DNA of 64,000 nucleotides from Pogonophryne albipinna. Lineage: Eukaryota > Chordata > Actinopteri > Perciformes > Artedidraconidae. Positions 28,402 through 34,803 of the stretch are shown here, piece after piece (the first letter of the stretch is position 1; each line of letters begins with the position of its first letter). A program made the translations under genes and the position numbers. The notes below the pieces were generated by a model, which worked only from the letters and a program-made list of their open reading frames with translations, was not told where the DNA came from and searched no databases. The DNA is taken from NCBI GenBank assembly GCA_028583405.1, contig CM053252.1:41627697-41691696 (forward strand), in the 5' to 3' direction.

Positions 28402-30651
28402 CCGAACTTGAATGACACAAGCACACGTTTATTTCCATGCAACTCTCTGGTCTGGTGTCTTGCCTCTGTTGCATTCACTGAACACGGGAAATTACAGTCC
28501 TGCCGTCCTCTCTAGTGTCATGATGAGGTTCACGTAAAGCACGGTGAATGTATTATATTATCGAGGGGCCAGGCGACGCCACTGTACATGCATAAAGGCC
28601 ATTTCTCTGCACAATTATTTTATATTAGCTAATAATGATACTGTTTTACTTTTACTTAAGTAAGGATGCAGGACTTATACTTGTAATGAAGTATTTTGAC
28701 ATGTTTTGGTACTTTTACTCAAGGGAAGCATCTGAATTCTTCTTCCACCTCTGCGCAGACTGCTTATCTTAATGAACTAGCTGGTAGCAGTAGCATAACG
28801 GTAGTGGATGTAAAGTGGAGTGGATCTACTGTGTAGCCACATACTTCTCTTCTCACCTTTTCTTTTGTTTCTGCTCCCTTGTGCTCAGATCACCTTTAAG
28901 AACGAGGTGGGGCAGTACGACCTGGAGGTGACCACCTTCCAGCTGGCCGTGCTGTTCGCCTGGAACCAGAGGCCCCGAGAGAGGATCAGCTTCGACAACC
29001 TGAAACTGGCCACAGAGCTGCCCGATGCAGAACTACGGCGCACACTCTGGGTGAGACTAGGGATCATTGAAATGCTCCATTTCAAACCAATTATATTAGA
29101 AGAAGACATTATAAGATATTTACTACTATTTAGCATGCTTAATGTAGTCTTTGCCACTCGTCGGTCCTGCACCACAGAGCCACCACGCCATCTGCTGCAA
29201 CTGAGATCAATCTCAAGTTTAACAGGACAGCCTTGCAGTCTACTTACCATTTACAAGGCTTACTGTTCATTGAATATTGTTCTGTGTTTTCTGACAGCCA
29301 TAAGTGTGTGAATGCTTACCATATGTAAAAGCATTTTCAGGGGTCGCAGAGACTAGAAAGCGCAGTATACACTCTATTTACTAAGTCATATTAGTCATTG
29401 TGTATTTGATCAAACTTTTTTCAAATGCAATCACACTGTTAATAAGTTGGCACTGATGGTGTTTAAAGCTGAGCTCCTCTCTCCTCTGTGTGCAGTCTCT
29501 GGTGGCGTTTCCTAAGCTGAAGAGACAGGTGCTGACCTATGACCCCTCTGTCAGCACCCCCAAAGACTTCACAGACAGCACCATCTTCTACGTCAACCAG
29601 GAGTTCTCGATCATGTATGATATGGTATCTTTAGAAATAAGGACAATATTTTTCTTTTCAAATGGGATGCAACTAACAGTCAATTATTTTCTTTATCGAT
29701 TGATTAGTTTGTTGGTATAAATAAATGTAAAAAGAATGCAGATCAGTCGTATGACCTCCTCTAATGTTTTCTTTTGTCCACAACTTACAGACATTCACAT
29801 TTCTGTCACAGAGGAGAAATAGTTTGCGTTTAATTCAACATTTGACGACTGATGAAGTTATCTTTGCAGTTTTCAAAAACAACACGTTTCTTGAACCCTG
29901 AGTAAAGTCTTTCATTGGTAAAACCTGAGAACCTGCACGTCCCCATTGATCCATGTTTCCATTCAGTCCAGAGACAGACAAAGGGTTTCATTGTTTCCAA
30001 GGTCTGCTGCTCTTTGAATTATGTAAATAATTGTGAAATGATAATTATCACAAAATATGTAAGTTCTTGTTCCCATAGATAAAACAGCAACGTCGGGTAT
30101 GCTCTACACTTAAACTCTTTAACCAGCACGTCAGCAGACGATGTCTGATATCTGTGTCCGTCTTATTTTCTCAGCAAAAACTCCAAAGTCCAGAAGCGTG
30201 GAAAGATCAATCTGATTGGCCGGCTGCAGCTGACCACTGAGCGAATGAGAGAAGAGGAGAACGAGGGAATCGTTCAGCTCAGAATACTCAGGACTCAGGT
30301 ACCTAAATACATGTTATAATACACATGGAAACATTCAAGCTATCCTCAAAAAGGTTAACAGGAAGTTTATTTCAAATACCAAGCTGGACATGATTTTGTG
30401 TTCAGTTACAGTCCGGAAACATTGTAAAGGCTTTGTTTATTTTGTTTCTCATCCAGGAGGCCATCATCCAAATCATGAAGATGAGGAAGAGAATCAGTAA
30501 CGCCCAGCTGCAGACGGAGCTGGTGGAGATCCTGAAGAACATGTTCCTGCCTCAGAAGAAGATGATCAAGGAGCAGATCGAGTGGCTCATCGAACACAAG
30601 TACATAAAGAGGGACGAGACGGACATCAACACCTTTCTCTACATGGCCTAG
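174..30651 (+). CDS. cul5: Cullin-5, C-terminal two thirds (12 exons, 5' part outside window)
   Basis: Cullin-5 is the scaffold of CRL5 ubiquitin ligases, binding Elongin B/C-SOCS-box receptors at its N-terminus and RBX2 plus E2 at its C-terminus. Coding exons: 174-267, 1974-2104, 3583-3690, 5662-5726, 6057-6189, 6319-6450, 11531-11654, 12242-12417, 28889-29050, 29496-29614, 30175-30298, 30457-30651. All junctions are GT-AG and every phase closes; they total 1563 nt, i.e. 520 residues plus TAG. Human CUL5 is 780 aa (family knowledge), so the window starts at residue about 261. Diagnostic stretches are [20 protein letters not shown], the cullin homology region ([17 protein letters not shown]) and the C-terminal winged helix ending YMA. 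The neddylation lysine lies in IIQIMKMRK in the last exon. Identity to human is very high, so this is a functional gene and CUL5 rather than CUL2. The 16.5-kb intron 12418-28888 is almost entirely transposon-derived. Confidence 0.97.
364..1451. mobile_element. hAT element, internally deleted, perfect 8-bp TSD
   Basis: The termini TAGGGGTGTAACGG and CCGTTACACCCCTA are perfect 14-bp inverted repeats. Both sides carry the identical 8-bp duplication GTTTAAAT (356-363 and 1452-1459), the hAT hallmark. Further subterminal repeats (accgtcacggttcgg, ccgaaccgtgac) lie inside each end. The interior keeps only the two ends of a BED-type transposase gene. It is inserted in a cul5 intron. Confidence 0.95.
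621..970 (+). pseudogene. hAT (ZBED-like) transposase remnant: BED finger joined to dimerisation tail
   Basis: An ATG at 621 opens a BED-finger start ([17 protein letters not shown], then VCRRC). Reading shifts frame near 770 ([11 protein letters not shown] recognisable in another frame) and then runs directly into the C-terminal hAT dimerisation motif [15 protein letters not shown], ending LIFLKNNLK and a stop at 968-970. The catalytic core is missing, so the copy cannot encode active transposase. It could be mobilised only in trans. Confidence 0.85.
1974..2104 (+). CDS. cul5: cul5 exon, residues ~292-335
   Basis: It encodes (R)[18 protein letters not shown] through [10 protein letters not shown]. 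The acceptor is ggagcag after a C10 tract. The donor GTACGT is the first unit of a 790-bp CA/GT-type array, so the exon abuts the microsatellite with no spacer. Confidence 0.95.
2105..2893 (+). repeat. Long compound CA microsatellite in cul5 intron
   Basis: About 790 nt of almost pure (CA)n broken by regular TACA, GCAC, AAAC and CATAC variants, ending in a near-perfect CA run (2845-2893). It starts inside the splice donor (GTACGTACAC). All long open frames seen here on both strands are translations of this repeat and are not genes. Confidence 0.98.
2894..3582. other. Intron sequence, no gene
   Basis: A GC-rich patch at 2894-3030 (cagggctgtccctggcc, then gtcgacggggggg) resembles the end of a truncated transposon. 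The rest is AT-rich intron with a short ATT run at about 3342-3360. Nothing else is supported. Confidence 0.4.
3583..3690 (+). CDS. cul5: cul5 exon, residues ~336-371
   Basis: Thirty-six whole codons reading [20 protein letters not shown] to FLTARDK, essentially identical to mammalian CUL5. The acceptor is cgtccag and the donor gtctgt, a less common but acceptable 5' splice site. Confidence 0.95.
4205..4874. mobile_element. TTAA-flanked MITE with a 279-bp tandem duplication
   Basis: The 3' part (4484-4874) is a complete element with about 39-bp inverted ends (cttaaaggtggggtaggt and its complement at 4834-4874, accccacctttaag). Both ends carry TTAA, as in Kolobok/piggyBac-type insertions. A second left portion (4205-4483) is an imperfect direct copy of 4484-4764, placing two left ends in tandem. 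It is inserted in the LINE 3' UTR. Confidence 0.8.
5138..5413 (-). pseudogene. LINE reverse-transcriptase C-terminal fragment
   Basis: The minus-strand frame ends ..[33 protein letters not shown]. This is the well-known tail of non-LTR retrotransposon ORF2 proteins (SLWNSLP..IR and a terminal FK..LK..L helix). Only the tail survives. The proline run at its start is the translated G/C homopolymer. Confidence 0.75.
5662..5726 (+). CDS. cul5: cul5 exon, residues ~372-393
   Basis: It reads [20 protein letters not shown] and ends in a split GG|T glycine codon. The acceptor ccctgcag has a strong pyrimidine tract; the donor is gtgagg. Confidence 0.95.
6057..6189 (+). CDS. cul5: cul5 exon, residues ~393-437
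   Basis: It reads [20 protein letters not shown] to ELKLKEV. The acceptor is ctatag and the donor gtgagt. Only 129 nt separate it from the next exon. Confidence 0.95.
6319..6450 (+). CDS. cul5: cul5 exon, residues ~438-481
   Basis: Forty-four codons, [20 protein letters not shown] to ENMVEWLR, at the beginning of the conserved cullin homology region (the usual HLTRRLILD is present). The donor is gtgagt. Confidence 0.96.
6687..7225. repeat. Partial copy of the MITE found complete at 42496-43264
   Basis: It begins taatggcgcgtttcc and then matches the reverse complement of the downstream complete MITE. Shared blocks include ccagcgactgtattc, tgtttaacttttgtctag and the paired ggccctagaaccacg motif. 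Only one terminus is recognisable. It lies inside the outer hAT. Confidence 0.7.
7121..7534 (-). pseudogene. TTF-type zinc-finger hAT transposase N-terminal fragment (ZMYM1-like)
   Basis: A 137-codon frame containing [16 protein letters not shown], then [19 protein letters not shown], then [19 protein letters not shown]. The W..R..WL.GC...[11 protein letters not shown] pattern is the TTF zinc finger typical of animal hAT transposases annotated as zinc finger MYM-type 1-like. Downstream of about 7225 the family sequence is replaced by MITE sequence. The catalytic part is not found. Confidence 0.75.
7769..8953. mobile_element. Nested non-autonomous hAT, perfect 8-bp TSD
   Basis: It begins CAGTGGCGGCGCTAGG and ends CCTAAATCCGCCACTG, flanked by GTAATGAC at 7761-7768 and 8954-8961. 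The interior has no transposase. It includes the cccccggaccccccaagag block (about 8725-8900) that recurs elsewhere in the window. Confidence 0.92.
9029..10931. mobile_element. Nested hAT (CAGTGTTGGG family), perfect 8-bp TSD
   Basis: The ends CAGTGTTGGGTGTAACG and GTAACTTGCCCAACACTG are flanked by CTTATCAG at 9021-9028 and 10932-10939. Internally there are repeated gtaacg/ttac subterminal motifs and a decayed open region (9318-9739) with a serine/proline-rich frame that I cannot assign with confidence. This end sequence is a common fish hAT type. Confidence 0.92.
11531..11654 (+). CDS. cul5: cul5 exon, residues ~482-523
   Basis: It reads [20 protein letters not shown] to HNKLALP. The donor gtaaca is followed at once by a short CA run (11659-11678). 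Its last base joins the next exon to give alanine. Confidence 0.96.
12242..12417 (+). CDS. cul5: cul5 exon, residues ~523-581
   Basis: It reads (A)[20 protein letters not shown] to [10 protein letters not shown], part of the cullin homology domain that contacts the RING subunit (family knowledge). The donor gtgagt opens the 16.5-kb intron. Confidence 0.96.
12715..13039. mobile_element. MITE with about 24-bp inverted ends
   Basis: Left GTTACGGCCCGTCCACACAG and right CTGTGTGGACGGGCCGTTAC are complementary with one mismatch. The interior is non-coding. A 60-bp internal block (12901-12961, starting atgccagtacaagctc) recurs at 13722-13782. Confidence 0.8.
13075..13240 (-). repeat. Fragment of a dispersed hAT-internal repeat
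   Basis: The block cctctaggggggtccgg ... cccccgggaagat ... gcatcaatctggtgcac matches, on the opposite strand, 8725-8900 inside the nested hAT. Similar fragments lie at about 14085-14175 and 44518-44650. At least four copies are therefore in this window, none with coding capacity. Confidence 0.75.
13577..13650. mobile_element. Orphan left end of a hAT element
   Basis: CAGTGGCGGTTCTAGACC starts a typical hAT end followed by a G-rich tract. No matching right terminus is present. A G-rich patch at 14848-14866 may be an internal remnant of the same element. Confidence 0.55.
13859..14743. mobile_element. hAT (GGGGTCTCC family), perfect 8-bp TSD
   Basis: The ends TAGGGGTCTCCAAC and GTAGGAGACCCCCG are flanked by CTCTAATG at 13851-13858 and 14744-14751. 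The subterminal motif gagctact / agctacc recurs at both ends. Inside is an inverted pair (14240-14290 versus 14510-14560, atctaacacccctcctcc) and a fragment of the dispersed block. Confidence 0.92.
14873..15096. repeat. Left arm of an 8-kb-spaced inverted repeat
   Basis: It starts gtggaatttagcgatcac and is the reverse complement of 23398-23643 with small gaps. The open frame here has no recognisable domain. The two arms enclose the foldback element, Tc1 and hAT/LINE nest. Confidence 0.8.
15409..15724. mobile_element. Short non-autonomous fish repeat (tttatccaaagcgacttac)
   Basis: It begins cattacatttagctgacgc followed by tttatccaaagcgacttac, a sequence I recognise as a very common teleost interspersed repeat. 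It interrupts the foldback arm: the arm stops at gtcgacta and resumes ctacaaggctatcg after it, implying a short CTA target duplication. Confidence 0.7.
15735..15995 (-). pseudogene. Transposon protein N-terminal fragment in the foldback arm
   Basis: An 86-codon minus-strand frame containing [20 protein letters not shown], then [20 protein letters not shown]. It resembles the start of fish transposon proteins that continue into an integrase-like core, which is absent here. The family name is not certain. It forms the inner part of the right arm. Confidence 0.45.
17055..18620 (+). mobile_element. Tc1/mariner transposon, near full length
   Basis: The 1566-bp element begins CAGTCGGGCAAAAAAGTATT and ends with its complement (TTTTTTGCCCCACTG), flanked by TA on both sides. 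A second inner direct-repeat-like motif (caccataatttgcaaataaa) lies near the right end. A single copy, little diverged in its ends, implies relatively recent insertion within the composite. Confidence 0.96.
17419..18404 (+). pseudogene. Tc1 transposase, frameshifted by a small deletion
   Basis: The first frame (17419-17643) encodes the paired helix-turn-helix ([45 protein letters not shown]). Near 17635 a short segment of the linker between the DNA-binding and catalytic parts is missing. The sequence continues one frame over from [12 protein letters not shown] to KGYITKY and TGA at 18404. The DDE catalytic signature is visible: [17 protein letters not shown] and [11 protein letters not shown]. 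Tc1 transposases are about 340 aa, so this one lacks roughly a dozen codons and is not translatable in one frame. Confidence 0.93.
19549..19947 (-). pseudogene. LINE ORF2 C-terminal zinc-knuckle domain (frameshifted)
   Basis: It contains [20 protein letters not shown] followed by C, a C-x(4)-C...H...C zinc-binding pattern found at the end of Tx1/R1-type reverse transcriptases. It overlaps the end of the RT frame by 34 nt in a different frame. Confidence 0.75.
19914..21743 (-). CDS. LINE reverse transcriptase ORF fragment (609 codons open)
   Basis: Long open frame with all core RT motifs: [47 protein letters not shown] and the catalytic [13 protein letters not shown] box, followed by a thumb-like region ([18 protein letters not shown]) and [15 protein letters not shown]. 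The motif style fits the Tx1/L1 group. It is preceded by stops separating it from the endonuclease part. It ends at 19914 where a frameshift separates it from the C-terminal domain. The protein is incomplete, so this is a dead retrotransposon copy with a surprisingly intact RT. Confidence 0.88.
   Translation of the reverse strand: MAQAIKTNQKLIQSKFIKCIKNQEGCIVYNEKQKREVIRDLCSEAYKKIDIETDCVKTLLGTIPPYNIQEFDFLLGEIRKDEVIQAVKELNVGKSPGPDGLPTEFYQLLSDDVLNLLTSMFNEGLSSGCMGDSFYEGVLTLLYKKNDETDIDNYRHLTIMNTDYKKLAKIIMNRLTDILDTIIDKEQTCDIKARLMWDNLSILREIINKPKEEKGFFIIGLDQKKAFDYLSRDYLWSVMKAYGSPEAFINMIKCLYFKSCVCVNVNGVLTNAFNVERGVKQGCPLSAALYVLAISPFIKIINNDRFISGTPVGHAPKITAIAYADDVTVIIKNQQEMDVLTNHLNLYELASGAKLNHSKTEGVWIGTDDAKCHINIQVKKYIKILGITICSDNCAELNWENKLIEVKEQVKHWENKNTNYKSRINIIKSFILSKILFLANIFPPPAQIIMQLNKQCVNLVWGTTREVAKRNLLFKSREYGGLGAIDLGIKLNITFVKNISAAIDRKAPWVEDGEMGWKKRRGRARNGPYYKLVYGDFTTEVQHLEIDWIGLPNRVIFKMINDFKYGGVIAYKNLTPDEGNKVFKLVKSKQLSESMRDVRWLISVNRAAM
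21995..22321 (-). pseudogene. LINE endonuclease C-terminal fragment
   Basis: It contains [15 protein letters not shown], then [14 protein letters not shown], then [12 protein letters not shown], the terminal motifs of APE-type endonucleases (the RIDRIYVS and SDH..V signature). The N-terminal catalytic residues are lost by 5' truncation. Confidence 0.85.
22980..23447. repeat. Three degenerate tandem units
   Basis: The unit ctcaggaggggac..ttgacagaggatt ... actgagtccaacag...atc ... aagaactaatgg occurs at about 22998-23190, 23191-23320 and 23321-23447. Units differ in length (about 190, 130 and 127 nt). The last unit runs into the right arm of the inverted repeat. Confidence 0.75.
23398..23643. 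repeat. Right arm of the 8-kb-spaced inverted repeat
   Basis: Reverse complement of 14873-15096, with an extra block (cttttcaaatcagctg on the minus strand) missing from the left arm. The right arm is longer and so is probably closer to the original. Confidence 0.8.
23700..24991. other. Repeat-rich stretch without genes
   Basis: An inverted pair (agtgacccggaaatg at about 23895; cttccgggtcatttcact at about 24928) suggests the ends of an old DNA element of about 1 kb. No transposase or host exon was recognised. Confidence 0.4.
24992..25687. mobile_element. Non-autonomous DNA element (GGCCCAATCCCAAACC ends)
   Basis: Left ggcccaatcccaaacc and right ggtttgggattgggcc are perfect 16-bp inverted repeats. 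The interior is non-coding, GC-rich at both ends. No clear target duplication was found. Confidence 0.75.
25688..27169. other. Repeat-rich stretch without genes
   Basis: GA/TC-rich blocks (cgaggaccgaggatcgag, ggaggagcgaggagcgat) at 25700-25900 and related blocks at 26690-26840 look like relatives of the preceding element. The AT-rich segment between them shows nothing. Confidence 0.35.
27170..27307. repeat. Minisatellite, unit of 22-26 bp, about six copies
   Basis: The unit tgtgtgtggtacagtgtgtagg is repeated head to tail with variation only in the number of TG steps. Confidence 0.9.
27522..27553. repeat. (TG)n microsatellite
   Basis: About 16 uninterrupted TG units preceded by tatatacatatat. 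It lies in the composite intron insertion. Confidence 0.9.
27714..27866. repeat. Inverted pair in GA/TC-rich block
   Basis: The left part ttctcatttctctaac and the right part gttagagaaatgaga enclose CCTCC/GGAGG-rich sequence, so the segment could fold back. It is probably a short DNA element related to 25688-25900. Confidence 0.5.
28018..28110. repeat. Two-copy tandem repeat, about 42 bp
   Basis: The unit acatacattcttctcttgca followed by tacat and attgtcttcatacat occurs twice in succession. Its only frame is repeat translation. Confidence 0.75.
28319..28398. repeat. (CA)n microsatellite, about 40 units
   Basis: A pure CA run close to the right end of the composite insertion. Confidence 0.95.
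28640..28765. mobile_element. Truncated hAT end fragment before cul5 exon
   Basis: The sequence gttttacttttacttaag ... ggtacttttactcaag ... ttcttccacctctg is the known style of a fish element ending in CCACCACTG. A sister fragment with ...gtactcgagtatcgtccaccactgg is at about 51530-51568. Confidence 0.5.
28889..29050 (+). CDS. cul5: cul5 exon, residues ~582-635
   Basis: Fifty-four codons, [20 protein letters not shown] to ELRRTLW. The acceptor is gtgctcag and the donor gtgaga. It is the first exon after the large composite transposon, whose boundary is only about 300 nt upstream. Confidence 0.96.
29496..29614 (+). CDS. cul5: cul5 exon, residues ~636-675
   Basis: It reads [20 protein letters not shown] to FYVNQEFSI and ends in a split AT|C codon. 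The donor is gtatga. Confidence 0.95.
30175..30298 (+). CDS. cul5: cul5 exon, residues ~675-716
   Basis: It reads [20 protein letters not shown] to QLRILRTQ and leads into the C-terminal winged-helix domain. The acceptor is ttctcag and the donor gtacct. Confidence 0.96.
30457..30651 (+). CDS. cul5: cul5 terminal exon with NEDD8 acceptor lysine and stop
   Basis: It encodes [20 protein letters not shown] to DINTFLYMA and ends in TAG (30649-30651). The eighth codon, AAG at 30478-30480, is the lysine conjugated to NEDD8 (K724 in human CUL5). This is the Cullin_Nedd8 winged helix. It is also the substrate surface on which DCUN1D-family proteins, including the neighbour dcun1d5, act. Confidence 0.97.
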   Translation, partial: EAIIQIMKMRKRISNAQLQTELVEILKNMFLPQKKMIKEQIEWLIEHKYIKRDETDINTFLYMA

Positions 30652-31170
30652 GAGCCAGGAACCATGCGCTCTGTTCTTATTTATCCCTGGCCTGTGAGCG
30701 GCGCTTTGAAGCGCTATTAGAGGAGAAGGAAAAGAGGATGTGTGTTGAAGGACGAGGAAGAGCATTTTCAACAAAGGTGGGGAGATTTCTGTGTTTGTGA
30801 GACGCCAGTGTGTTATGGAGGTGAGAGTCTGTCCTGCTGCCCTCTAGTGTTAGTGAGAGGGCCGCAGTCAGCCAGCAGCTGCCATCAAACAGACAGACAG
30901 ACAGAAATACTTCCTGCATTACTTTGTCGGCCATGGACTGCAGAGGAGGACGAGCTGATCCATCTTTGCTTTCACCTAATGCCACAGCTGCACCTCTCAG
31001 TAGCAGCCCTTCTGCACCCCTCCTATTCTACATTTGTCTTGTTTTTTGGAATAACAATGCAAAAAAACTGGGAGTGAACGCTGAGAGCATTGAGGAGGAG
31101 AGGACACGGAGACAGAGATTAGTTAAAACTACCAAGGAGTATTTTGCCAAACTGTGTGAGTGTCTTTGTT

Positions 31171-31215
<45 letters not shown>

Positions 31216-31555
31216 GTATGTGTGTGCACTTTCAACAGCATGCTGCTCTGTGATTTGTTAATTGAAGGATCTGTCACAGCTTGTGGTTGTGTCTGAGATG
31301 GTGGGGAAATCAAAACCAGACACTAATGAAATGCTGGTTTTTCTTTAGGGCTGTATAGAATAATAAATTACAAAGAAAAACACAAGTGTAAGAGAAAACA
31401 TTGGAAATGAGCTGAGGTTATGGAGGTCAAATGTACAAAAACACGACGAGAACAATATTCATAGGTCCCGCATGCTTAGAGGGGAAACGTCGCCCCTGCA
31501 GGCGAGCAAATGCAAGTGATTAAAATCACAAATGTCACTAGTTTTGACGAATAAA
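30652..31555 (+). other. cul5: cul5 3' untranslated region (probable)
   Basis: The sequence after the stop has no further coding potential. Candidate poly(A) signals AATAAA occur at 31362-31367 and 31550-31555. A GT repeat sits at 31172-31226. The true cleavage site cannot be fixed from sequence alone, and mammalian cul5 3' UTRs can be longer. Confidence 0.5.
31172..31226. repeat. GT microsatellite in the cul5 3' UTR
   Basis: About 25 GT units with two interruptions (cgtgtgtatg), about 520 nt after the stop. On the transcript it would be a UG-rich element. Confidence 0.9.
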
Positions 31556-33952
31556 CAATGTAACATTTGGGATAATGTAAGCATACGCAATATTTAACAT
31601 TGTTCATTTTTAGGCATTTCAATAGGGAACATGTTACATAATACATGTCTTTGTTTTGTTCACAGGGTTGTGCACTTTCAAAAACTCTTTTTTGGGCTAA
31701 AGCCAACACTGTCACCCCAAAATGGACAAAGTGTGTATCTTCACACTTGTTCAGAAATGTCCCTGCGTTGTCGCTGCTCAGACATGAATATATGGATTTA
31801 AAGGGTGACTCCTCCATCAGGTGAATACAGGGTCTGTTCAGGGGGAGAATCAGCTGCTGAGTCAAAGCAACAATATCACTTGGGATGAAATACTTTGCAT
31901 TACATAAACACTGCATTTTTAAAATGATTTAAAGCACACATTGTTCTCCAAAGTAATGCTACAATGTCATGTGACATGATTAGTGAGTGATGTGCTCTGA
32001 CTGTATTTCTGAACACGAGAGCAGTGAAGAAGAAGAAAGACAACAGTGAATGTGTGGGATTCAATTTGTTTTATATTTATTCTATATTTATAAAGAATGT
32101 TACTTTCTTGTCTTTGAAAAGTTTTCTTTTTGGAAAGGTGTGCATGCATATGGCTGATACAGTATGAACTCCTGTGTGCAAACTTCACTTAAAAAAAGAC
32201 ACAAATATTTCAGCCTAATTTAAATAATTTCCCACCATGAATGATTTGACTCAGGTTATTCAAATGCTGAAATAGCTTCTCACTTCCTGTAACTAGAACC
32301 AGGAAGTTGGTAATAATCACATTTGCATTCGACCCACTTGAAAGCCACAATAGTTGTTTTCAGTATGAACTATTTTCGTATGTGCTAACATATAATAATT
32401 ATTTTATTTTCGAACTGAGATGAAACAAACCCCCAACTCGATCCCATTATGCAGATTTATTCTCTATGCACCGACGTGGCTCAGTTTTGAGACGATGTTC
32501 TGTTTGAAAGTGTTATCATCATGGAGCACAGTGAGATGAGTCCCAGGAAATAAGGACTTTTTGGAATTACAATCATTCATTATATATATAGAAATGTTTA
32601 TTGATTGGGATAAACCCCTTGAGATGCACCATCTCGTTTTCATTGATGTGATCGACCCCATAAGCGCTTCAAAGGGTTAGTTGTGATGTTTGGAAGAGGC
32701 CGGGTTGTGGGAGGTAGTTATCCGTCAGTGTATTACTCACACGTTTATGACCCAACGTATTTAAAACAGCCACAGGAAAGTCTCAACCTTAAAATATCAG
32801 TTTATCTGTCTTGAGCCACTTGCTGCAGTTACAGCTCACCAAACACAATAACACCAACGAGCCAATCAGTTTATCAGCAACTGCAAAAAAAACTGTTTTT
32901 GTCAAAGAAGTCTGGAATCTTTAAAGAGAGCAGAGGTATCTCAACAACTATTGGAAAGTATTACATTTATGGTTCTGGTATTTATCTTCAGATGAATTAT
33001 AACAACGTTGATCCCGTGATCTTTCATGAGAGCGTGCTGCTGTAAACACTGAACCTGCTGCAGCTCAGCAGCCTAGTCTAACCTGATGCAGACTGACACT
33101 CTGGATCTTCTCTGCGCACACAACCAAGCTCTGACTCGATTTCAGCCTGACTGAATCTGTGACGAGACAAAAGTATTCAACTCTGTGGCCTTCTTTAGGT
33201 AGACCTTTAGCCTATTTCTTCTGGTAGATTTGTTTATTGAAATGATTAGGGCATAGCCTATACCGAGTAGCAGTTTAGTTTACAAATGTCAATGCCCATA
33301 TCCAAAGATGTAAAAAGGTAAGGTATGTGTTTCCTGAGTTAATGATTCCTAAAACAAGAAAGAACAGAACAATGAAAGAAAACACGACTCACAGTTTGGT
33401 TTCCCATCAGTCAATATATGGAAACATATTTATGTACACACCCAACTCACAGTAGAGAGCACATGAGGAATAATATTATAGACACATTAAACAGGCCCTA
33501 TACATTATATAGCAGTCAAAGATAAGCCAGAATTCTAATTCATCATCACACATCTTGTTTCACCTCAGACCAGGTGGAAGGGATAGTTGAAGAGGGGTTT
33601 TATAGGTTTTTTTGTACTGCAATAACAACAATGGTTTAGTGGAACTCATTGCATTTGACCCCCCCAAAGTACCTGGTTGGGTGATGGTACTTCCTGAAAG
33701 TGGAGGAACATCAGAGTGGGGTTTGCAGTTCTGTACCTTCGTTTCACATGAAGGCTAAACCCCAATATTGAAAAACCTGCCATCTTTTGAGCCAGGCTAA
33801 AAGCTGTTAATATGTCACTTCATTAAGTTATAAAATGTTTTCAGACGAGAAAGTATCCATACAATGTCTTTCTGTGTAGCAAAACACCCAGACTCCATTG
33901 ACAAAAACACTCTTTGACATTGCAGAGCACAGAAGCTGCTGGCTCACACTGC
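31556..33952. other. Intergenic, nothing recognised
   Basis: AT-rich sequence with no conserved exon-like frames and no clear transposon ends. Part may belong to a longer cul5 3' UTR. Confidence 0.4.
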
Positions 33953-34302
33953 CTCAAAGGCGGCGGCGTAACTATCGACGGTGCAGCCGGTGCAACGCAC
34001 CGGGGCCCAGAGCCAGCAAGGGGCCCATGCGAAAAGAAAAGAAGAGTTTATATATATTTTAAAAATATGTTTTAAAATATGTTTTTATTGGGGCCCCAAT
34101 GGCATTGACCGGTTCACGCAGTCTTCAAAATAACCAAGCAACCTAAATGAATTTGTAATTTGTCTGTCCAATGACCTAGCTCCCTTTCATGTCATGTGAT
34201 ACCTTGCGTGACGAGCGAACCGTTTAATCAACCTGTACTGTACTGTAGCTAGCAGCAGCAAGTTCGGTAGCATTATAAAAAATGTAATAGCTTGCATTTA
34301 TA

Positions 34303-34803
34303 ATGTACAGCGAACCAAAGCACAAGAGCAGCGCTCAAAAGAGAAAGGACAAGAGAGAACAAGGAGATGTAACAGCTAAATTGACAAAATGTCACCGTTT
34401 TTTTTGTCATACATCGTCCTCGAAATCGAGCGCTAACGTTACCAATGTTGACATGCAGCGGCCACCGGAGCCGGAGGCTAACGATAGCTCATCTGCCTCA
34501 ACACCATCATTGCCATCTAGCTCCACAAGTGAAGCTGTATCCGTGGCCGTGGCTGTGCAACCTTCTTCTCCAGCCAGCCAGGAGGAGAGGCTGGATTTGG
34601 CTGTGCCCGGCGGTGGTCCAACAGTTCCCCCAAGGGCCCCAACCGATAGGGGACTCTATGGTGCTATTGAGACCCCCGACGCCAAGATCAAAAGCTATAT
34701 TATAGCAACCGGTCTATGTAGGCCTACCGGCCCATCCCCCAGAGACAAACATCAAGGAAACAGGTGTAACCCTGTTGAAGCAAACACAATAGTGGTGGCT
34801 TAA
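34303..34803 (+). pseudogene. hAT (TTF/ZMYM-like) transposase N-terminus, interrupted
   Basis: It begins MYSEPKHKSSAQKRKDKREQ followed by a serine/proline-rich linker, the usual start of TTF-finger hAT transposases (KR...AQKRK.K.). The frame is cut at 34772 by the retroviral LTR. The remaining C-terminal frame is LTR sequence. The rest of the transposase is not present at the right end. Confidence 0.65.

Larger units (their letters stand above)
12591..28584. mobile_element. 16-kb composite insertion bounded by hAT-like ends and TSD
   Basis: The left end CAGGGGCGTCGCCTGG and right end CCAGGCGACGCCACTG are inverted with one mismatch in 16. They are flanked by identical TACATGCA (12583-12590 and 28585-28592). 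The simplest reading is one hAT insertion in the cul5 intron that later became a target for many other transposons. No transposase of the bounding element was recognised, so its original size is unknown. Removing it leaves an intron of about 480 nt. Confidence 0.8.

Noticed and set aside
28885..29250. 121-codon minus-strand open frame
   Set aside because: It is the complement of the cul5 exon 28889-29050, where the sense frame is clearly conserved.
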